This document shows positions 60,792 through 64,000 of a stretch of DNA of 64,000 bases, piece by piece (position 1 is the stretch's first letter; every line of letters begins with the position of its first letter). The stretch is taken from positions 62,001 through 126,000 of the forward strand of contig DAOLFG010000003.1 in the NCBI GenBank assembly GCA_035326425.1, in the 5' to 3' direction. Both the position numbers and the translations under genes were made by a program. Below the pieces are notes generated by a model. That model did not search any database. It saw nothing but the letters and a program-made list of their open reading frames with translations, and had not been told where the DNA came from. Source of the DNA: CALKJU01 sp035326425. Its GTDB lineage: Bacteria; Pseudomonadota; Alphaproteobacteria; Geminicoccales; Geminicoccaceae.

Positions 60792-62252
60792 TTGCTGTTC
60801 AATTCGCCGGTCTTTATCCTCGGCTTCCTGCCGATCACGCTGCTGCTGTTCGTGGCGCTCCGCCGGACCGGCGAGCGCGGCCCCATGCTCTTGCTGCTCG
60901 TGGCGTCGCTGGTCTTCTACGGCTGGTGGGATTGGCGGTTCCTGCCGCTGCTGCTGGCCTCGATTTGCGCCAACCACCTGCTCGCCGGCCGGATCCTCTC
61001 GGCCGCCGGCATGGCCGCGTCGAGGCGCTGGCTGGCCATCGGCATCGTCGCCAACCTGGCGGTGCTCGGCTGGTTCAAATACGCCATGTTCGTGGCCGGC
61101 GTGCTGGGCGATCTCGCCGGCCGGCCGCTCGGCGTCGGCACCGTGCTGCTGCCGATCGGCATCTCGTTCTTCACCTTCAAGCAGATCGCCTATCTGGTCG
61201 ACGTCCATCGCGGTCTGGTCGTCGAGCGCGATCCGGCGCGCTACGGCTTGTTCGTCACCTTCTTTCCCGACCTGCTCGCCGGGCCGCTGGTGCACCACCG
61301 CGAGCTCACGCCGCAGCTGGCAGTCCTGGGCAGCCGCCCCTTCCTGCCCGACCTCGCGGTCGGCGCCAGCATCTTCGTCATCGGCTTGGCCAAGAAGCTT
61401 CTGGTCGCCGACACGCTGGCCCTGACGGCCACGCCGCTGTTCGACGAGGCCGCTGCCGGCGCCGGCCTCGGCCTCGTCGCCGGCTGGGCGGCGGCCACCG
61501 CCTATGCCTTGCAGATCTATTTCGACTTCTCGGGCTATTCCGACATGGCGATCGGCATCGCCCGGATGTTCGGGGTCGTGCTGCCGCTGAACTTCGCCTC
61601 ACCCTACAAGGCGGCGTCGATCGTCGAGTTCTGGCGGCGCTGGCACATCAGCCTGTCGCGCTTTTTGCGCGACTATCTCTACGTGCCGCTGGGCGGCAAC
61701 CGCAAAGGCCCGGCGCGCCGCTACCTCAACGTCTTCGTCACGATGCTGCTGGGCGGCATCTGGCACGGTGCCGGCTGGACCTTCGTGCTCTGGGGTGCTC
61801 TGCACGGCGCCATGATCGCGGTGGGACAGGCCTGGTCGCGACGCCCGGGCCACCGGCCGATGCCACGCGCCGCCGGCGTCGCCCTGACCCTTTCGGCCGT
61901 GATCGTCGCCTGGGTACCCTTCCGGGCCGCCGACCTCGCCACGACCTGGAGCATCTGGGCATCGATGATCGGCCGCCACGGGCTGGGCGCCGAGCCGCTG
62001 GCCGGCGCCGGCCTCGCCGGCATCCTGTGTGGCCTCGCCGTTGCGCTGGCCGCTCCCAACACCCAGACGCTGTTCCGCGGCCATCGGCCGGGCCTGGTGA
62101 GCCCGGGCTATGCGAGCGGCATCGAGGATTCACCGGGCCCCGCCCCCGCATGGAGCTTCGGGCTCGGTCACGCGCTGCTGGTCGGCGCCTTGTTCGGTCT
62201 CTGCCTGGTCAAGCTGAATGACGTCTCGGAGTTCATCTATTTCCAGTTCTGA
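60792..62252 (+). CDS. MBOAT family O-acyltransferase (AlgI-like)
   Basis: The 486-residue membrane protein has the MBOAT signature: LPIGISFFTFKQIAYLVDVH, FFPDLLAGPLVHH, YFDFSGYSDMAIGIARMFG, FWRRWHISLSRFLRDYLYVP and LGGIWHGAGWTFVLWGALHG, the last containing the catalytic His. Such enzymes acylate exopolysaccharide or other surface glycans together with a periplasmic partner. TTG at 60792 is the start used here, giving the usual LFNSPVFILGFLPIT N-terminus. The 3' end overlaps the SGNH-like partner by 35 bases. Confidence 0.94.
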   Translation: MLFNSPVFILGFLPITLLLFVALRRTGERGPMLLLLVASLVFYGWWDWRFLPLLLASICANHLLAGRILSAAGMAASRRWLAIGIVANLAVLGWFKYAMFVAGVLGDLAGRPLGVGTVLLPIGISFFTFKQIAYLVDVHRGLVVERDPARYGLFVTFFPDLLAGPLVHHRELTPQLAVLGSRPFLPDLAVGASIFVIGLAKKLLVADTLALTATPLFDEAAAGAGLGLVAGWAAATAYALQIYFDFSGYSDMAIGIARMFGVVLPLNFASPYKAASIVEFWRRWHISLSRFLRDYLYVPLGGNRKGPARRYLNVFVTMLLGGIWHGAGWTFVLWGALHGAMIAVGQAWSRRPGHRPMPRAAGVALTLSAVIVAWVPFRAADLATTWSIWASMIGRHGLGAEPLAGAGLAGILCGLAVALAAPNTQTLFRGHRPGLVSPGYASGIEDSPGPAPAWSFGLGHALLVGALFGLCLVKLNDVSEFIYFQF

Positions 62253-63198
62253 AGCCCGGCGGTTCCTGCTGATTGCCGGCGCAGCGTCGCTGCTGCTGGT
62301 GGGCCTGGTCTGCGCCACGACTTGGCAGGGCATCAGGCAGGGCCTGGTCGGCTGGAGCTCGACCCAGCTCCTGCGCTATCAGATCGCCAAGATCGAGGCG
62401 GCGCCGCGCATCGACCTGCTGCTGGTCGGCGACAGCACGCTGGCCAACGCGGTCGATGCCGAGGCCTGGAGCGAGGCCACCGGCCTGTCGGTGGTGTCGG
62501 TGGCGCTGACCGGCGCCTATGGCTACGAGGGTTCGCTCAACATGGTCCGGCGGGCCCTGCGGCGCGAGCAGCGGCCGCATGCAGTGCTGGTGATGCAGGC
62601 CTTCGACATGCCGACGCGCCGCATCTCCTACGAGGGCCTGCTCTACACCGCCGAGCGGCCGGCCGACCTCGCCGGTGCTGAGCCCTGGAAGCTGGTCGAG
62701 CCGCTGGCCAACCTCGACCTGGCGCTCGCCATGCTCGATCCGCCGCGCGCCGAGGCGGCGTTCCGCCAGATCGAGCGCTACGACTATCCGCCCCAGCGCG
62801 CCCGGCCCGACGCCGGCGGCCCGCCCATCGAGGAATCGTCGCCGTTGACGGCGGACATGATCCGGCCGGCCAAGGGCCGCTTCCTGCACAGGCTGGGCCG
62901 GCTGTGCGCCGAGGCCGGGATCGCCTGCATCTACGTCCAGGGGCCCTACCCCGCCGAGGCCTGCGCCGCCTCCGCCGACTATGCCGCGGCGGCGCGCCGC
63001 TTCGTCGTCGAGGCCGGTCTCGTGCCTGTGGACGGCACGCCGGTCTGCCTGCCCCCTGGCGACATCGGCGATGCCGAGGACCATGTCAGGCCCGAGCGGC
63101 GGGCCTATTACAGCCGGCTCCACCTCGAGCTCGCCCGCGCCGCGCTGGGCCTCGACTGGACGGCGGCGCTGGCTCCCGCCGCAGCGTCGCGCCGATGA
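62218..63198 (+). CDS. SGNH-like partner of the MBOAT acyltransferase
   Basis: This 326-residue protein has one N-terminal membrane anchor (FLLIAGAASLLLVGLVCATT) and a periplasmic SGNH/AlgJ-like domain. The nucleophile block reads DLLLVGDSTLANAVD, and a C-terminal GDAEDHVRPERRAYYSRLH could hold the catalytic Asp-His. Genes of this type follow MBOAT acyltransferases and complete acyl transfer to a polysaccharide. The 35-base overlap with the upstream gene supports a joint role. Substrate unknown. Confidence 0.8.
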   Translation: MTSRSSSISSSEARRFLLIAGAASLLLVGLVCATTWQGIRQGLVGWSSTQLLRYQIAKIEAAPRIDLLLVGDSTLANAVDAEAWSEATGLSVVSVALTGAYGYEGSLNMVRRALRREQRPHAVLVMQAFDMPTRRISYEGLLYTAERPADLAGAEPWKLVEPLANLDLALAMLDPPRAEAAFRQIERYDYPPQRARPDAGGPPIEESSPLTADMIRPAKGRFLHRLGRLCAEAGIACIYVQGPYPAEACAASADYAAAARRFVVEAGLVPVDGTPVCLPPGDIGDAEDHVRPERRAYYSRLHLELARAALGLDWTAALAPAAASRR

Positions 63199-63201
63199 GG
63201 C

Positions 63202-64000
63202 TCAGGGCTTCTCCCACTGCCCCGTCTCGCCGGCCTTCCGCACCGCGTCGATCACCCGCATGTTGAGCAGCGTGTCCTCGAGCGGCACCGGCTGCGGCGT
63301 GCCGTCCATGATGGCGGCCGAGAAGGCGTCGCCGGCTACGCCGTACTGGTCGCAGGTCGGGATCTCGATGGTCTCGGCGACGTGCGTGCCCTGCTCGCCG
63401 GCGTCGTAGACGAACAGCCGGCAGGGGCGGTCCGGCGGGGCATTGAAGGGGATCTCGACCTCGATCCGGCCCTTGTCGCCCATGAGCTGCATGGTCTGGC
63501 GCGGATTGAGCTGGGTGCTCCAGGTGAAGATGCACTGCACGCCGTCGTAGTCGAGGATCGCCGAGCCCAGCCGGTCGGTGCGCATCACCGGGTCGTGGTC
63601 GATCACCGCGGCGACGCGGCGCGGCTCCTGGCCCGTGACGAAGCGCGAGGTGGTGATCGGATAGCAGGCGATGTCGAGCAGCCCGCCGCCGCCGATGTCG
63701 GCCATATTGCGGATGTTGCCGGGATCGACGTTGTAGTAGCTGAAATGGCCATAGATCGCCCTGAGGGCACCGATCCTGCCGCCCTGCACCAGCTCACGGG
63801 CGCGCAGCCATTGCGGGTGCGTCCGCACCATGAAGGCTTCCTGGATGTGCACGCCGGTGCGGTCGCGCACCGCGATCAGCTCCTCGGCCCCCCTGGCGGT
63901 GATGTCGATCGGCTTCTCGCACAGCACATGCTTGCCGGCCTCGGCGGCCTTGCGCGTCCACTCGACATGCAGATGGTTGGGCAGCGGATTGTACACCGCC
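63202..64000 (-). CDS. Gfo/Idh/MocA family oxidoreductase, 5' part missing
   Basis: About 266 C-terminal residues are visible; the N-terminal part of the Rossmann NAD(P)-binding domain lies outside the window. YNPLPNHLHVEWTRKAAEAG, KHVLCEKPIDITARGAEELI (the EKP motif), EAFMVRTHPQWLRARELV and GGGLLDIACYPITTSRFV are characteristic. The last corresponds to the catalytic D-x3-H/Y region. Members act on sugars or inositols, or reduce dihydrodiols; the substrate is not deducible. Confidence 0.93.
   Translation of the reverse strand, partial: AVYNPLPNHLHVEWTRKAAEAGKHVLCEKPIDITARGAEELIAVRDRTGVHIQEAFMVRTHPQWLRARELVQGGRIGALRAIYGHFSYYNVDPGNIRNMADIGGGGLLDIACYPITTSRFVTGQEPRRVAAVIDHDPVMRTDRLGSAILDYDGVQCIFTWSTQLNPRQTMQLMGDKGRIEVEIPFNAPPDRPCRLFVYDAGEQGTHVAETIEIPTCDQYGVAGDAFSAAIMDGTPQPVPLEDTLLNMRVIDAVRKAGETGQWEKP

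Overview
The window is high-GC chromosomal DNA from an alphaproteobacterium, most likely of the Rhodospirillales or a close relative. The evidence is a CtrA gene divergent from fliI-fliJ, an Irr-like Fur regulator, the order ribF-ileS-lspA-DUF3035 lipoprotein-M16-M16-mutL, and an fdxA-carD pair. I cannot fix genus or family from the sequence alone. Both ends cut genes: pnp on the left and a Gfo/Idh/MocA oxidoreductase on the right.

Layout. 1-4023: housekeeping and miscellaneous genes (3' part of pnp, a nitronate-monooxygenase-like flavoprotein, an Irr-like regulator, a secreted hypothetical). 4024-4580: a gene-poor stretch with a decayed IS6-like transposase fragment and the T6SS promoter region. 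4581-34816: a complete type VI secretion cluster in two convergent operons. The plus operon runs tssA, tssB, tssC, hcp, a small putative toxin, tssE, tssF, tssG, clpV, tagH, tssK, tssL, tssM, tagF, pppA, a helical-repeat protein and a PAAR-RHS effector. The minus operon runs ppkA, an OmpA-type lipoprotein and vgrG. No tssJ is present. 35013-39421: a VirA-like hybrid sensor kinase co-transcribed with a di-heme cytochrome c peroxidase, divergent from a VirG-like response regulator. 39422-40179: a 758-base stretch with no convincing gene, ending at tRNA-Ala(CGC). 40439-64000: core genes (yggT, DUF167, folD, ctrA, fliI, fliJ, ferredoxin and its reductase, nitroreductase, MaoC hydratase, ribF through mutL, fdxA, carD, GST, RraA-like, a TPR/peptidoglycan-binding protein, an MBOAT acyltransferase with an SGNH-like partner).

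The main story is the roughly 36-kb block between the transposase remnant and the tRNA gene. It combines a T6SS with a VirA/VirG-type two-component system. Both T6SS operons carry, in the same orientation relative to transcription, a 14-bp element (13 of 14 identical) that resembles the Agrobacterium vir box. I infer that the VirG-like regulator controls the T6SS. The T6SS carries two candidate antibacterial or anti-eukaryotic effectors: a PAAR-RHS protein ending in a deaminase-like domain, and a small RNase-A-like protein between hcp and tssE. Neither has an obvious adjacent immunity gene. Post-translational control by the PpkA/PppA/FHA threonine phosphorylation pathway is encoded in the same cluster.
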